Source: Clostridiales bacterium (GTDB taxonomy: Bacteria; Bacillota; Clostridia; Lachnospirales; WQUN01). From it: a stretch of DNA of 64,000 nt. The DNA lies in the NCBI GenBank assembly GCA_031287685.1, contig JAITSQ010000030.1, positions 1-64,000 of the forward strand, read 5' to 3'. The position numbers were made by a program, and so were the translations under genes. Positions 52,498 through 60,629 of the stretch are shown here, in pieces; the stretch's first letter is position 1, and every line of letters begins with the position of its first letter. The notes under the pieces are model-generated. The model was not told the DNA's origin. It worked only from the letters and a program-made list of their open reading frames with translations, and did no database searches.

Positions 52498-52960
52498 TTT
52501 TGAAAATTGCTATATCGCCCGCACTCAAATTCTTCTCATTCCAGTAAAGGCATACCGCGCTGCCGCCGTTCGACGCGCCGTCAGCCCTGTTGTAATCCCA
52601 CGGATACGATGATGCCGTTCCCCAATTTGTAAAACGCACCCTGTCCGGCGTGGATATGTCATCAACGCTTAAAGTGCCCTGCGCTATTACGCGAGGCGCG
52701 GAGAGGGAATCGAACGCTTGCCAAAATTCGGGAATATTTCCGCGATAGAGACTCAACTCCGTCGTAACATCGCCGACCGAGGGAACCCTAAACGGAGCGT
52801 AATCGTTGCCGCCAAGCGTTGTGTCAAACATAATCCGAATGCCTGCGCTATGCGGTGCGCCGTTCGTATTTTGAGCGGTGTAATAAAACTCCGCGATATC
52901 GTCCGCACCCGTTACTGATTTCGCGCCATGCGAATATGCTGTGTCACAAGAACGCCGGCA
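52457..52960 (-). pseudogene. Fragment of a surface protein-like gene
   Basis: On the minus strand the frame reads DTAYSHGAKSVTGADDIAEF, YYTAQNTNGAPHSAG, IRIMFDTTLGGNDYAPFRVP and AVCLYWNEKNLSAGDIAIF. It is open from about 52960 without a start and ends CRRCSVFSFV inside a palindromic repeat. The pattern is that of a beta-rich extracellular domain. Both ends appear lost. I do not recognise the family. Confidence 0.5.
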
Positions 52961-52969
52961 TATTCCGTC

Positions 52970-53228
52970 GTACTGACAAATTCGTTTTCAAGGCGCGTCG
53001 TTTGCGTGCGGCAATCGGGCTTGAACCGTATGAGAAGAAGCTCCTCGGAATCACCGCTATGACTACGCTGCTCGGCAAAAAGCGGTTTGAGGACACACTT
53101 AGCGGTTATATTGCCAAACCCAAAGGCAAACCCGTGTTGTACCGGAAACGGACAAGCGGCAAGCAATCAATTCGGCGGCGGACGATTTCGCCGTCTGTCA
53201 GCCCGACTCGGGTCAATATGAAAATTAA
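52970..53228 (+). pseudogene. C-terminal remnant of a phage DUF2800 protein, frameshifted
   Basis: The sequence FKARRLRAAIGLEPYEKKLL, GITAMTTLLGKKRFEDTLSG and YIAKPKGKPVL is the C-terminus of the phage DUF2800 family (RecB-like nuclease fold). Just after it one frame is lost: the other frame continues PETDKRQAINSAADDFAVCQ and stops at 53226-53228, where AAAGGAG of the next gene begins. The beginning of the gene is missing. Confidence 0.65.
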
Positions 53229-53243
53229 AGGAGAATGACTACT

Positions 53244-53366
53244 ATGACTAATCAGGTAAAAACGGAAAACCCGCAGAAGGTTATCACCGGTCCCGACACC
53301 CGCTGGAGCTGCGTCAACGCGTGGGAGGCGAAGGAGGAGGCTTTCATTTGTCTAAACTTGCTTTAG
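53244..53366 (+). pseudogene. Phage DUF2815 (ssDNA-binding-like) gene, truncated by a repeat
   Basis: MTNQVKTENPQKVITGPDTR followed by WSCVNAWEAKEE is the N-terminus of the DUF2815 family, which in phages directly follows DUF2800. It has a proper ribosome site, AAAGGAG, 10 bp upstream. After 32 codons it enters the palindromic repeat at 53330 and stops. This shows that the repeat was inserted into a once intact phage replication gene. Confidence 0.65.
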
Positions 53367-53390
53367 ACAAATGAAAACACCGAGCAAGTT
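53330..53390. repeat. Palindromic repeat, one unit, inside the DUF2815 remnant
   Basis: GAAGGAGGAGGCTTTC, stem TTCATTTGTCTAAA/TTTAGACAAATGAA, AACACCGAGCAAG. It is joined directly to the right inverted repeat of the 1.4-kb block. Confidence 0.85.
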
Positions 53391-53469
53391 GGCCTGCCGA
53401 AAAAGCCGCCTTCTTGCCGCTGATTTTCCGCTCCGCGCCAGTCAGCGTTTTGTAAAATTGCTATATGGT

Positions 53470-54603
53470 TTAATCTGTGATTCGTACGAGCCGCTCTAAT
53501 TTCCTTTTCTTATATTCCGCGAAACGCCCCTCCGCCGCCGCTTGACGAATCTCCCGCGTCAGCTCGTTAAACCACCACAGGTTATGCGCCGCGCACAGCC
53601 GCATCGCCAGCAGCTCCCCGGCCTTGAATAAATGCCGGATATACGCGCGGGTATGACGCTCGCAAGCCAGGCAGCCGCAGCCCGCCTCTATGGGCGCGTC
53701 GTCCCGCTCGAAGCGCTTGTTGAGCAGGTTGAGCCTGCCGGAGTTGGTGTACACGTGGCCGTGCCGCCCGTTGCGCGCGGGCAGCACGCAGTCGAACAGA
53801 TTCACCCCGCGCTCCACCGCCTCTAAAATATTCTCCGGCGTGCCCACGCCCATTAAATACGTGGGCCTGTCCGCCGGCAGCTCCGGCACGACGGCTTCTA
53901 TCGCCGCGTACATTTCCTCGGGGCTTTCCCCGACGGCCAGGCCGCCTATGGCGTATCCGGGCAGGCCGTACTCCGATATGCGCCTGGCGTGCTCCCGCCG
54001 CAGGTCGTGATAGACGCCGCCCTGATTTATGCCGAAAAGAACCTGCCCGGGGTTCAGAAGCCGCCCGGCTTCGGCAAGCTCCCGCCGCTTGGCCGCGCAC
54101 CGCGCCAGCCACCGCTCCGTCCGCGCGGCCGAAGCCGCCATATAGCCGTAATCCGCCGTGGAGGGCGGACATTCGTCAAACGCCATAGCTATATCCGCGC
54201 CGAGGTTCGCCTGGATAACCATGCTTTCCTCCGGGCCCATAAAAATCCGCCGCCCGTCCACGTGAGAGGAAAAAGTCACGCCCTCCTCCCGGATTTTGCG
54301 CAGGCTGGCCAGGGAGAACACCTGAAACCCGCCGCTGTCCGTGAGCGCCGGCCCGTCCCACGCCATAAAGCGGTGAAGCCCGCCCAGCGCGCGCACAAGC
54401 TCGTCTCCGGGGCGCGCGTGCAGGTGATAGGCGTTGGCGAGCGCGATTTGGCACCCGGCGCGGCGCAAGTCGGCGGAATCCAGCGCGCCCTTGATGGCCG
54501 CCGAAGTCGCCACGTTCATAAACGCCGGCAGCTCCACGACGCCGTGCGGGGTCGTAAAGTCCGCGCGCCGCGCCCCGCCGTCCGTCCGAATCGCCTTATA
54601 CAT
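53470..54603 (-). CDS. tgt: tRNA-guanine transglycosylase
   Basis: A 377-aa Tgt that exchanges guanine 34 of tRNAs with GUN anticodons for preQ1. It has the nucleophile region DSGGFQVFSLASL, AFDECPPS, GGLAVGESPEEM, DCVLPARNGRHG and the zinc site CGCLACERHTRAYIRHLF with a following His in AHNLWW. Its start overlaps secF by 8 bp. Coupling with secDF is common in bacteria. Confidence 0.96.
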   Translation of the reverse strand: MYKAIRTDGGARRADFTTPHGVVELPAFMNVATSAAIKGALDSADLRRAGCQIALANAYHLHARPGDELVRALGGLHRFMAWDGPALTDSGGFQVFSLASLRKIREEGVTFSSHVDGRRIFMGPEESMVIQANLGADIAMAFDECPPSTADYGYMAASAARTERWLARCAAKRRELAEAGRLLNPGQVLFGINQGGVYHDLRREHARRISEYGLPGYAIGGLAVGESPEEMYAAIEAVVPELPADRPTYLMGVGTPENILEAVERGVNLFDCVLPARNGRHGHVYTNSGRLNLLNKRFERDDAPIEAGCGCLACERHTRAYIRHLFKAGELLAMRLCAAHNLWWFNELTREIRQAAAEGRFAEYKKRKLERLVRITD

Positions 54604-55537
54604 CGGCCGCTTTTTTGTTCGCGCGCTTGCTTTTGGTGATTTTGGGCGGCTCCTCGCCGCTCTTTTCCTCCCCGGCCAGGCACATCGTGTAATACATAGC
54701 CGGATTGAACAGTATGGACGCGAAAAAGCCGCAAATCATACCCAGAATCAGCGGTCCGGTAAACTGCTTCATGCTCGGCACGCCGAGGATAAACAGCGCG
54801 GTTATGGTCACGAGCGTCGTCACCGAGGTGAAAAGGCACCGCCGGAGCGACTGGCTGACGCTTTTATTTATAAGCTCCCCCACGGGGAGGCGCTTGAGGT
54901 TTCTCTTATTCTCACGCACGCGGTCGAACACGACTATGTTGTCGTTAACCGCGCACCCGATAATCGTCAGCACCACGGCGATGAAAGAGTTGTTCAGCGG
55001 CACGCGCAGCGCCCCGTAACACAGCACGGTGAAAAGCGCGTCGAACATCAGGGTTATTATAATGCTGCTGCCGATTCGTACGTCCCGGAAGCGCATAGAA
55101 ATATACACGAGCATCGCCGCGCAGGACAGGAGCACCGCGATTACGGCGTTCCGCTGCATTTCGCCGCTGACCGTGGCGGAGATGTCCGACACCTCGAAGC
55201 TGTCCTCGCCCAGGCCGTATTTTTCGGCGATTTTTTTCACAAGCTCCTGGCGCTTCTCCGGCTCCACTTCGCGGATTTTTATGCCCGCGGTGGCGGAACC
55301 GATCTTCTGCACCTGCGGAGCGGCCTGTCCGGTCACTTCCGTTACGATGGCGGCTATGTCGTCGTTTTCAAAGGCTGACCCGATGTTGGCGTTTATCGAC
55401 AGCCCGCCGGAAAACTCCACGTCCAGGTTAAAAGCGCCGCGCCCGGAGGCCGCGTGTATAATGATTAAAATTATGCCCACGGCGTAAACCGCCGCCGACG
55501 CCGCGAATATTTTTTTTCTGTTCTCCACGATTTTCAT
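54596..55537 (-). CDS. secF: Protein translocase subunit SecF
   Basis: A 313-aa membrane protein of the RND type with six helices. It has the SecF opening NLDVEFSGGLSINANIGSAF, and AVNDNIVVFDRVRENKR with the conserved Asp in helix 4 used for proton flow. SecDF pulls preproteins through SecYEG using the proton gradient. It overlaps secD by 4 bp and tgt by 8 bp. Confidence 0.95.
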   Translation of the reverse strand: MKIVENRKKIFAASAAVYAVGIILIIIHAASGRGAFNLDVEFSGGLSINANIGSAFENDDIAAIVTEVTGQAAPQVQKIGSATAGIKIREVEPEKRQELVKKIAEKYGLGEDSFEVSDISATVSGEMQRNAVIAVLLSCAAMLVYISMRFRDVRIGSSIIITLMFDALFTVLCYGALRVPLNNSFIAVVLTIIGCAVNDNIVVFDRVRENKRNLKRLPVGELINKSVSQSLRRCLFTSVTTLVTITALFILGVPSMKQFTGPLILGMICGFFASILFNPAMYYTMCLAGEEKSGEEPPKITKSKRANKKAADV

Positions 55538-56790
55538 TGCGACGCGCCCCCAATCCTCATTTGCTTGCCGTACAGCGCGGGGTTGTTAACGCCGACGCCC
55601 ACGAAAGCCTTTATTATCATTTTTGTGACGACTATAGCCGTAAACATCGAAACCAGAACGCCTATGGCCAGCGTCTGGGCGAAGCCGCGCACCGGCCCGC
55701 TCCCCAGGTTAAAGAGGACCACCGTGGCGATAAGCGTGGTGACGTTGCCGTCGAAAATCGCGGGGAAGGCCCGCTTAAACCCGGCCTCCACCGCCGCCTT
55801 GAGGATTTTGCCGAGGCTTAGCTCCTCCCGGATTCTCTCGAAAATAATGACGTTCGCGTCCACGGCCATACCCACGGACAGGATTATCCCGGCTATGCCC
55901 GGCAGGGTCATCGTGACCCGCGCCCCGGAGAGCACCAGCAGCGTCAGGCAGATATATATTACAAGCGCCAAATCCGCGCACACGCCCAGAACCCGGTAGA
56001 CCAGGAGCATAAAAATCAGCACCAGGGCCAAGCCTATGGATCCGGCCAGGACGCTCGTGGAGAGGGCGTCCGCGCCGAGCTTCGCGCCTATATTATTCAT
56101 ATAAATAACGTCGAGAGAAAACGGCAGGGAGCCGGCCCGGATAAGCGCCGCCAGCTCCTCCGCGCTCTCCGGGGTGAAGGAGCCGGTGATGACGGCGTTG
56201 CCGTCCGTTATGACCGAATTGACCATAGGCGCTGACAGTATGCTCTCGTCCATTAAAATATAAATCGGCTTGCCCCGGTTGGCCCTTGTGGCCTCGGCGA
56301 AAGCGACGGCCCCGTCGCTGGTCAGGCGCAGGGAGACGGCGTTCTCCGGCGCGGCGTCCTGCCGCGCGGTGTACATAGTGCGCTTGGCGTCGGCCACTTG
56401 GCTCCCGGTGACGACGACCTTGCCGTCTCCGTCGATAAAGCGCAGAACGGCCGTCTGGCCGATTTCCTTAACGGCGGCCTCCGCGTCGTCAACGCCGGGT
56501 ATGTCCACGCGAAGCCGCGCGGCGCCCTCCCGCGCCACCTCCGCCTCGGTGTAGTTCTTGCGGTCAAGCCGCTGCTGAATCATAGAGGCCGCCGCGTCCA
56601 TCTCGTCGCTTGTGGGGTTTTGCTTGCCCGCGGCGTAAACTATCGACACCCCGCCCTGTAAATCCAGCCCTTGACGGATTTTTGAAACCGAAAACGCCCC
56701 GCTCTTCCCCGCGCCCATATAAAGCACGAAACACAGGTACGCCGTTACGGAAACAAGTATTATTAAAACCGCTCCGCTTGATAACTTCAC
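55534..56790 (-). CDS. secD: Protein translocase subunit SecD
   Basis: A 418-aa SecD with one N-terminal helix, an outer P1 domain and five C-terminal helices. Motifs are IRQGLDLQGGVSIVYAA, MDESILSAPMVNSVITDGNA, GSLPFSLDVIY and SVGMAVDANVIIFERIREEL with the conserved Asp. The start is GTG at 56790 with AAGGAGG 7 bp upstream. It is the first gene of the secD-secF-tgt operon. A MITE-like element lies 38 bp upstream. Confidence 0.95.
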   Translation of the reverse strand: MKLSSGAVLIILVSVTAYLCFVLYMGAGKSGAFSVSKIRQGLDLQGGVSIVYAAGKQNPTSDEMDAAASMIQQRLDRKNYTEAEVAREGAARLRVDIPGVDDAEAAVKEIGQTAVLRFIDGDGKVVVTGSQVADAKRTMYTARQDAAPENAVSLRLTSDGAVAFAEATRANRGKPIYILMDESILSAPMVNSVITDGNAVITGSFTPESAEELAALIRAGSLPFSLDVIYMNNIGAKLGADALSTSVLAGSIGLALVLIFMLLVYRVLGVCADLALVIYICLTLLVLSGARVTMTLPGIAGIILSVGMAVDANVIIFERIREELSLGKILKAAVEAGFKRAFPAIFDGNVTTLIATVVLFNLGSGPVRGFAQTLAIGVLVSMFTAIVVTKMIIKAFVGVGVNNPALYGKQMRIGGASQ

Positions 56791-56827
56791 ACAAGTTCCT
56801 CCTTAAAAAATCTGTCCATACAATCTA

Positions 56828-56992
56828 AGAACCTGTGTTCAATAATGGGCCGCCCTGATTTGCGAGCCGGATTTTTCGCGGTTTAAGGCGCGTGTCCTTG
56901 GCTTACTTGAAAAGCAAGTCAAGGACACGCAACGCAAAAGCGCGGAATAATCCGCCGCAAAGACTGGTGGCAGCTTATTGAACACAGGTTCT
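56828..56992. mobile_element. MITE-like element, TIR type AGAACCTGTGTTCAATAA
   Basis: A 165-bp element with perfect 18-bp ends (56828-56845 and 56975-56992). The centre is a strong hairpin, GCGTGTCCTTG...CAAGGACACGC, with an ACTTGAAAAGCAAGT tip. It lies upstream of secD and therefore probably in or next to its promoter. A single copy of its end occurs at 8142. No gene is seen in 56828-57179. Confidence 0.7.
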
Positions 56993-57035
56993 AATATTAT
57001 AACTCATTTTTCCTGAAAAAGTCAAGAGGCAAATA

Positions 57036-57137
57036 GCAAGAAGGCGGCTTTTTTGGCGGGCATTAGCGCCGAAAAAACGCCGAGCAAGAAGGCGGCTTTT
57101 TTGGCGGGCATTAGCGCCGAAAAAACGCCGAGCAAGT
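57036..57137. repeat. Two perfect 48-bp tandem palindromic-repeat units
   Basis: Identical units start at 57036 and 57084 and a third begins at 57132 before diverging. Each has GCAAGAAGGCGGCTTTTTT, stem GGCGGGCATTAGCGCC, AAAAAACGCCGA. The unit length equals that of the two units inside polC. Confidence 0.9.
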
Positions 57138-57179
57138 TGAACGGCTATAAATAAACGAAGTGTGTTAGGGGGCTTTGCC

Positions 57180-58862
57180 GTGACTGCCGCGAGTTTAAGC
57201 GAAAAATATGAGGACGTGAAACGGGCGCGGCGGGAGCTTCGGGCCGCCGCCGCGTCCGCTTTCGCCGCGCGGGCGCTTGCCGCTTTTTCGGATTATCTGC
57301 CGGCGAAGAGCGCGGGCCTTTCCAAACTTTCCGCCGTGGACGAAAAAATTTTCGGCAAGTGCCTTGAGCTGACGGAAGCGTACAAGGAAATAACGGCGGG
57401 CTTCGAGAGGGCCGAACGAGGCATTTCCTCCGAGCCGGTCGGCTCTATCCTGCGCGGGGTGACGGCGGTTCTGCGCTCCCGCCTGTCGTATTTTGACGAG
57501 CTTATGGCGGAAAGCGAAAACCCTGTGCGGACCGAAAAAAACCGGATCGCGGCGGAAGCGGCGGAAGAATTTTCCCCGGGAATCGCGGAGGCCTGCGAAA
57601 ACCCCGCGCTGGCGAAGGAGGCGCTTCTTGAGCTTTGCCGGAAAGCCGTCCGCGCCGCCGCCGCGCGGCTTGACAATTTTGAGAAACGCCCGGCCCTGAC
57701 GTTTTATATGGATTTTTTGAAAAACGAATACGGCGAGCTATCGACGATAATTAAGCAGCAGATTCTTGAAATAGAGCAGGCGGAGGCTGATTTTTCCGAA
57801 AACCCCGAATATACTCCGGCGAGAGAAGCGCTTTCGCTTCTGCGGGAGCTTTATCAGCATATGGGCAAGGACCTGGCGGAAATTGAGGAATATTTCACGG
57901 CGCCCGCTTCGGAAACCGCCTCGCCGGAGAGCTTTGACGATTTCCTTGAAATTCTTGACAGAGCCGGGGAGGAAGCCGCCGCCATCTCGGATTGCGGCCG
58001 CGCGGAGCTTGAGGAAGCTCTCGCCGCGCTTAAAGCTATGTATACGGAATCCGTCAAAAAGCGCTTTTCCGAGGACGCGTCGAAAGCCGGCGCACCCCGC
58101 GCGGTTTACCATATCCGCAAGCTGCTGGCGGATAACGAGGCTATGACCGACGCGCTCAAGGCGGCGTTCCTGCCGGTAACGTCATATTTTGACGAAAACG
58201 GGGACGCTCTGCGCGAATCCCGGAATTTTGAGATTATAAAAGGAATTTACGATACAATCAAAATAAAGACCTCCTGTATGTCGGACAATATATCCCTCCT
58301 GACGGAAATCTCGGAGGAACTGACGGAGCGCGCGGGAGGCCTTCCGGTTTTATCGCCCGGGGAGGAGGAGCGCCTCATAAACGGCGGTTTTGAGAGCTTC
58401 CTGGAGGAGGAGCGGGAGGAGGGCGCGCCGCTTCTTTCGGGAGAACCGGGGCGCGTTTACAAAGCCTTCGCGGAAAAGCGCGGAAAAGCCCACGATTCCC
58501 TGACGGACGCTGCGGGCAGGCGCTTCGCCGAGTATAAAAAAGACTATCTCCTGTTCGAGGTCTCCACCTATGAGGAAATAATGAACTACAGCGTGTCCAA
58601 GCTCGCCGGGGACGCGCGGGCCTCGGGCTTTTACGAAATATGCGCGCGGACTTGGCAAAATATAGAAAAAATCCTTAAAATTAACAATATCGGCATTATC
58701 GCGCCAAAACCGGGAGAGCTTTTCAACGGGCGGGAGCACGAGGTAATAATGGCGGAAAAAAGCGACGTTTTTAAAAAGGGCGAAATAATTAAACTTATGA
58801 ACAGCGGCTATAAAATCGACGGCGAGGTGGCCGTCCGCGCCAACGTAATAGCGGCGCGTTAA
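57180..58862 (+). CDS. Unknown helical protein paired with an Hsp70-like ATPase
   Basis: A 560-aa soluble protein rich in Glu, Ala, Arg and Lys and almost wholly helical, with coiled-coil-like stretches (EKYEDVKRARRELRAAAASA; QQILEIEQAEADFSENPEY). There is no signal peptide or membrane helix. The start is GTG at 57180, with TAGGGGG 8 bp upstream; a TTG-initiated frame from 57162 has no better signal. The next gene, 125 bp away across two palindromic repeats, encodes an Hsp70/actin-fold ATPase. The pair may work together, for example as ATPase and partner or scaffold, but this is inference from adjacency. I do not recognise the family. Confidence 0.75.
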   Translation: MTAASLSEKYEDVKRARRELRAAAASAFAARALAAFSDYLPAKSAGLSKLSAVDEKIFGKCLELTEAYKEITAGFERAERGISSEPVGSILRGVTAVLRSRLSYFDELMAESENPVRTEKNRIAAEAAEEFSPGIAEACENPALAKEALLELCRKAVRAAAARLDNFEKRPALTFYMDFLKNEYGELSTIIKQQILEIEQAEADFSENPEYTPAREALSLLRELYQHMGKDLAEIEEYFTAPASETASPESFDDFLEILDRAGEEAAAISDCGRAELEEALAALKAMYTESVKKRFSEDASKAGAPRAVYHIRKLLADNEAMTDALKAAFLPVTSYFDENGDALRESRNFEIIKGIYDTIKIKTSCMSDNISLLTEISEELTERAGGLPVLSPGEEERLINGGFESFLEEEREEGAPLLSGEPGRVYKAFAEKRGKAHDSLTDAAGRRFAEYKKDYLLFEVSTYEEIMNYSVSKLAGDARASGFYEICARTWQNIEKILKINNIGIIAPKPGELFNGREHEVIMAEKSDVFKKGEIIKLMNSGYKIDGEVAVRANVIAAR

Positions 58863-58970
58863 GGAGGGGGCTTGAGATTGTCTGAATCTTTTCAGACAAT
58901 CTCAAACACCGGGCAAGAAGGGGGCTTTTGTTTGTCTGAATCTTTTCAGACAAACAAAAACACCGAGCAA
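58862..58970. repeat. Palindromic repeats, two units
   Basis: Unit 1: AAGGAGGGGGCTT, stem GAGATTGTCTGAA/TTCAGACAATCTC, AACACCGGGCAAG. Unit 2: AAGGGGGCTT, stem TTGTTTGTCTGAA/TTCAGACAAACAA, AACACCGAGCAA. The stems differ in both arms at the same pairs, which shows paired change. Confidence 0.9.
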
Positions 58971-58987
58971 AGCGGGAGGCGCGGGGC

Positions 58988-60526
58988 TTGAAAAAACTCA
59001 AAAACATTTCCGAAAACAGCTTTATTCTGGGGCTTGACCTGGGTAATTCCTCCTCCGCGATAGCCTTTTTCGACCCGCTCCGAAAGCAGCCGGAAATAAT
59101 AGACGTCAGCGGCGGATACGGCAAGCCCGCCGCGCCGACGGTAATGCAGTACATACCCGCCTCGGGGGAATGGGTCTTTGGGGAATACGCCGTCCTGAAC
59201 AGGGGGACGGGGCAGGACATAACCGTCCGGGAGCTTATCTCCCGCTTGGGAACGAAGGACTTCGCGGAGATAGACGGGCGCGCGGTCAGCGTACCCGCCG
59301 TACTCGCTCTTTTTCTTAAGGAGCTTATAGGCAACTGCAGGAATATGAACCCGAAAGCGGAAATCGCCGGCATAGTGGCCGCCGTCAAGGAATTTACAAG
59401 CGAGGAGGCCAAGGCCGAACTCAGGCAGGCCTTCCGCCTCGCGGGCTATGAAAAGGAGCTTATCGCCCTTGTGCCGGAGAAACTTTGCGTTTTTAACAAA
59501 TATCTTTGGGGGAAGCCTAAGCCGGAGCGGAAAAAGGAAAACGTCCTTATGCTCGATTTTGGAGACAGGGGGCTGTACGGAGCTTTGTACGAGCTTTCGG
59601 GCGACTCGGCGAAAAATTTGGCGTTTCTCATAAGCGCGGAAATTTCAGCGGGGAAAATAAGCGACGACGTGTTTTCTTTTTTCGGCGGAATTTACGAAAA
59701 AAACGCGGCTTTGCCTATGACCATTCAAACGCGGGAGCAGCTTTCGGCGTTCACCTATCAGCATAAGGACTTGCTTTTCCAGAAAGAAATCGCCAAGCGG
59801 GATTTGAAGCTATACTTTACTTTCGCGTATCCGCCTTTTCAGGCGGCGGTCGGCAAGGAGCGGTCGGACGCGCTCGTAAAGCCCTACGCCGCGAAATTCA
59901 AAAAATTTTTAAGCCGCCTGCTTGAGAAAAACCTATACGACAAGAACTCTCCGATTTCCGCCGGGGAGGTTGACACGGTGGTCTGCTGCGGCGGCGGTTT
60001 TGAGATGGTCTGGGCGAAGACCCTGGTGCGGCAGTTTTTTTCGGGCGCGGAGGTCCTGGTGTATAAAAACGCCAAATGCGCCGTCGCGGAGGGGGCGGCG
60101 CTTATAGCCGCGGGGCGCCTGGAGGCCGAGAAAACGCCCGCGCTTACGATAAAAGACAAGCTCAAGCTGAAATATGACGTCGGCTTTAAGGCCAGGCAGG
60201 GGAAGGGCGAAAAATTTATCCCCATCGCGGACAGCGGCTCCTTCTGGTGGCAGGACAGCTTCAGCCGCCGGGTGGTCGTGGAGGGCGGGGCGGACGGCTC
60301 CGGCAGCCTGCTTCTGTACAAGCGGGACGAAGCGGGGGAGGTGACGGAGCTTGCGGCCCTTACGCTCGAGAACCTGCCGAAACGCCCCGCGGGGGCTTTT
60401 TTCCTGCGGATAAACATAGAGTTTGAGAGCTTCGACTACCTGACCGTGCGCGTTTGCGACGACGGGTTCGGCGCGTTTTTTGAAAAAACCGGCTACGAGA
60501 GGGATTTTAAAATAAAAATTTTTTAA
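58988..60526 (+). CDS. Hsp70/actin-fold ATPase-like protein
   Basis: A 512-aa protein of the Hsp70/FtsA/MreB superfamily. The phosphate-1 loop is GLDLGNSSSAIAFFDP (about residues 15-30), phosphate-2 is VLMLDFGDRGLYGALYEL, and the adenosine motif is VVCCGGGFEMVWAK. After the nucleotide-binding domain (about 400 aa) a short beta-rich part (LLLYKRDEAGEVTELAAL; FFLRINIEFESFDYL) resembles a reduced Hsp70 substrate domain. The helical lid is missing. The start is TTG at 58988 with GGGAGG upstream. It is not DnaK (too short, no DnaK signatures) and may serve the helical protein encoded just before it. Confidence 0.75.
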   Translation: MKKLKNISENSFILGLDLGNSSSAIAFFDPLRKQPEIIDVSGGYGKPAAPTVMQYIPASGEWVFGEYAVLNRGTGQDITVRELISRLGTKDFAEIDGRAVSVPAVLALFLKELIGNCRNMNPKAEIAGIVAAVKEFTSEEAKAELRQAFRLAGYEKELIALVPEKLCVFNKYLWGKPKPERKKENVLMLDFGDRGLYGALYELSGDSAKNLAFLISAEISAGKISDDVFSFFGGIYEKNAALPMTIQTREQLSAFTYQHKDLLFQKEIAKRDLKLYFTFAYPPFQAAVGKERSDALVKPYAAKFKKFLSRLLEKNLYDKNSPISAGEVDTVVCCGGGFEMVWAKTLVRQFFSGAEVLVYKNAKCAVAEGAALIAAGRLEAEKTPALTIKDKLKLKYDVGFKARQGKGEKFIPIADSGSFWWQDSFSRRVVVEGGADGSGSLLLYKRDEAGEVTELAALTLENLPKRPAGAFFLRINIEFESFDYLTVRVCDDGFGAFFEKTGYERDFKIKIF

Positions 60527-60591
60527 GCAAGCGACGGCAGACAAAATAACCTCCCTTTCGTTATATATTTACGTAAAATAAAAATATAAGA

Positions 60592-60613
60592 GCCTGTTCT
60601 CATAGGCTCTAAA
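60592..60613 (+). other. Short hairpin in the leader of the next gene
   Basis: AGAGCCT-GTTCTCAT-AGGCTCT forms a 7-bp stem, 17 bp before the start at 60630. Its arms equal the outer bases of the AGAGCCTGTTTAAC element at 15448, so it could be a minimal relic of that element. Confidence 0.4.
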
Positions 60614-60629
60614 TGCGGGAGGGTTTATT

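Larger units (their letters stand above)
52054..53465. mobile_element. 1.4-kb block bounded by long inverted repeats
   Basis: The left end (52054-52130) and right end (53392-53465) are inverted copies of about 75 bp with only a few differences: TATAGCAATTTTACAAAACG, GGCGCGGAGCGGAAAATC, GCGGCAAGAAGGNGGC and TTTTTCGGCAGGC appear in order at both ends. Inside are palindromic repeats and three unrelated gene fragments but no transposase. The left end cuts a small gene and the right end lies 5 bp from the tgt stop. Confidence 0.7.
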
